From the NCBI GenBank assembly GCA_030592655.1, contig JAUVIQ010000156.1, positions 1 through 7,488 on the forward strand: 7,488 nucleotides of DNA. The letters are read 5' to 3'. Position numbers and translations under genes: made by a program. Every line of letters starts with the position of its first letter. Position 1 is the stretch's first letter. Origin of the DNA: Planctomycetales bacterium (GTDB lineage: Bacteria > Planctomycetota > Phycisphaerae > SM23-33). The notes under the pieces are model-generated. The model was not told the origin of the DNA and ran no database searches. It was given only the letters and a program-made list of their open reading frames with translations. This document shows positions 7,272 through 7,488 of this stretch, piece by piece.

Positions 7272-7365
7272 AAATTGCCGATTGCCAATTGTCAAATGCC
7301 AATTGGGAAAACGTTCGACTTTTCTTTCGATCAATTGGAAATTGGCAATTGGAAATTGGCAATTG
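7272..7365. repeat. Inverted pair of AT-rich heptamer arrays (long potential hairpin) between panC and lgt
   Basis: Bases 7272-7306 pair with 7331-7365 with 28 of 35 Watson-Crick matches, and three of the seven misfits would be G-U in RNA. The loop is about 24 nt. Each arm is itself a tandem array of 7-bp units. The left arm reads ATTGCCG, ATTGCCA, ATTGTCA, AATGCCA, ATTGGGA (7274-7308). The right arm read on the opposite strand alternates ATTGCCA and ATTTCCA. No T-tract follows, so it is not a classical terminator. It resembles short tandemly repeated heptamer families known from cyanobacterial genomes, but the family here is unidentified. It fills most of the 7259-7367 gap. Confidence 0.85.
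7333..7365 (+). repeat. Perfect 14-bp tandem repeat (right arm of the hairpin)
   Basis: AATTGGAAATTGGC occurs at 7333-7346 and 7347-7360, followed by AATTG at 7361-7365: about 2.4 perfect copies. Each 14-mer is two 7-mers, AATTGGA and AATTGGC. The right arm is more regular than the left, which suggests recent slippage or gene-conversion-like homogenisation. Confidence 0.85.
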
Positions 7366-7367
7366 TT

Positions 7368-7488
7368 ATGCAGCAGGTAATCATAGATTTCGGACGGATT
7401 AATTTATTTGGTCATTCCGTCGCTTTGCGTATCTACGGGTATGGGCTGATGCTTGTGCTGGGGTTTATTTTCGGCACGTTCCTTGCCC
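7368..7488 (+). CDS. lgt: Prolipoprotein diacylglyceryl transferase (N-terminal part, 3' truncated by window)
   Basis: Forty codons from ATG 7368 give an N-terminus typical of Lgt, the inner-membrane enzyme that moves diacylglyceryl from phosphatidylglycerol to the lipobox cysteine of prolipoproteins. A short lead-in containing VIIDFGRINLFG and SVALRIYGYGLML aligns with the family's start (in E. coli, SIGPVALHWYGLMYLVGF), followed by the first membrane segment LVLGFIFGTFLA. The catalytic histidine and the later membrane segments lie beyond the window, so the call rests on the N-terminus only. No clear ribosome binding site precedes ATG 7368, because the heptamer array occupies that region. 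An in-frame ATG at 7296 would add 24 residues encoded almost wholly by repeat and loop sequence. The 7368 start is preferred because it gives the usual family N-terminus. Confidence 0.75.
   Translation, partial: MQQVIIDFGRINLFGHSVALRIYGYGLMLVLGFIFGTFLA

Noticed and set aside
7307..7330. Small secondary hairpin or protein site in the loop between the heptamer arms (TCGA...TCGA)
   Set aside because: Only 4-5 bp can pair, which is compatible with chance. I see no independent support.
7117..7362. Minus-strand reading frame across the panC end and the heptamer arrays
   Set aside because: Its N-terminal sequence is just translated repeat (NCQFPI-like) and the rest is antisense to panC. There is no ribosome binding site or recognisable domain.
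7272..7365. CRISPR array or attachment site
   Set aside because: The units are 7 bp with no spacers, and no integrase, cas gene or tRNA is nearby.

Overview
The window looks like a stretch of bacterial chromosome. It has tightly packed metabolic genes, all on the + strand, and one very large exported protein. Several features fit a planctomycete, probably of the Phycisphaerae type: an exported LamG/fibronectin/beta-helix protein, a DapL-type aminotransferase, and a deoxynucleoside kinase placed between folK and panC. That taxonomic placement is inference from gene content; no marker gene in the window decides it.

Layout. Positions 1-530 are the 3' end of a GlcD-type FAD-linked oxidase. A 115-bp gap (531-645) separates it from the next gene and holds a possible promoter, a small inverted-repeat cluster and a good ribosome binding site. 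Positions 646-4158 encode a 1170-residue exported multidomain protein. It is built from two tandem copies of a LamG / carboxypeptidase-regulatory-like / fibronectin-III module, followed by a cysteine-rich right-handed beta-helix. Only 10 bp later a metabolic run begins: an LL-diaminopimelate aminotransferase-like gene (4169-5335), folK (5332-5805), a deoxynucleoside kinase (5802-6395) and panC (6392-7258). Each junction in this run is a 4-nt stop/start overlap, so the four genes almost certainly share a transcript and are probably translationally coupled. The gap 7259-7367 is almost filled by two converging arrays of an AT-rich 7-bp repeat. These could fold into a stem of about 34 bp that ends 2 nt before the start codon of lgt, whose first 40 codons close the window.

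How the genes fit together. The run supplies building blocks: diaminopimelate/lysine for the cell wall and protein, the pterin precursor of folate, deoxynucleotides by salvage, pantothenate for coenzyme A, and then lipoprotein maturation by Lgt. The large exported protein is not metabolically linked to these. It looks like a cell-surface or secreted polysaccharide-binding or polysaccharide-degrading protein that happens to lie directly upstream. I see no defence system, CRISPR array, RNA gene or transposase. The least explained pieces are the heptamer hairpin in front of lgt and the cysteine-rich beta-helix protein.
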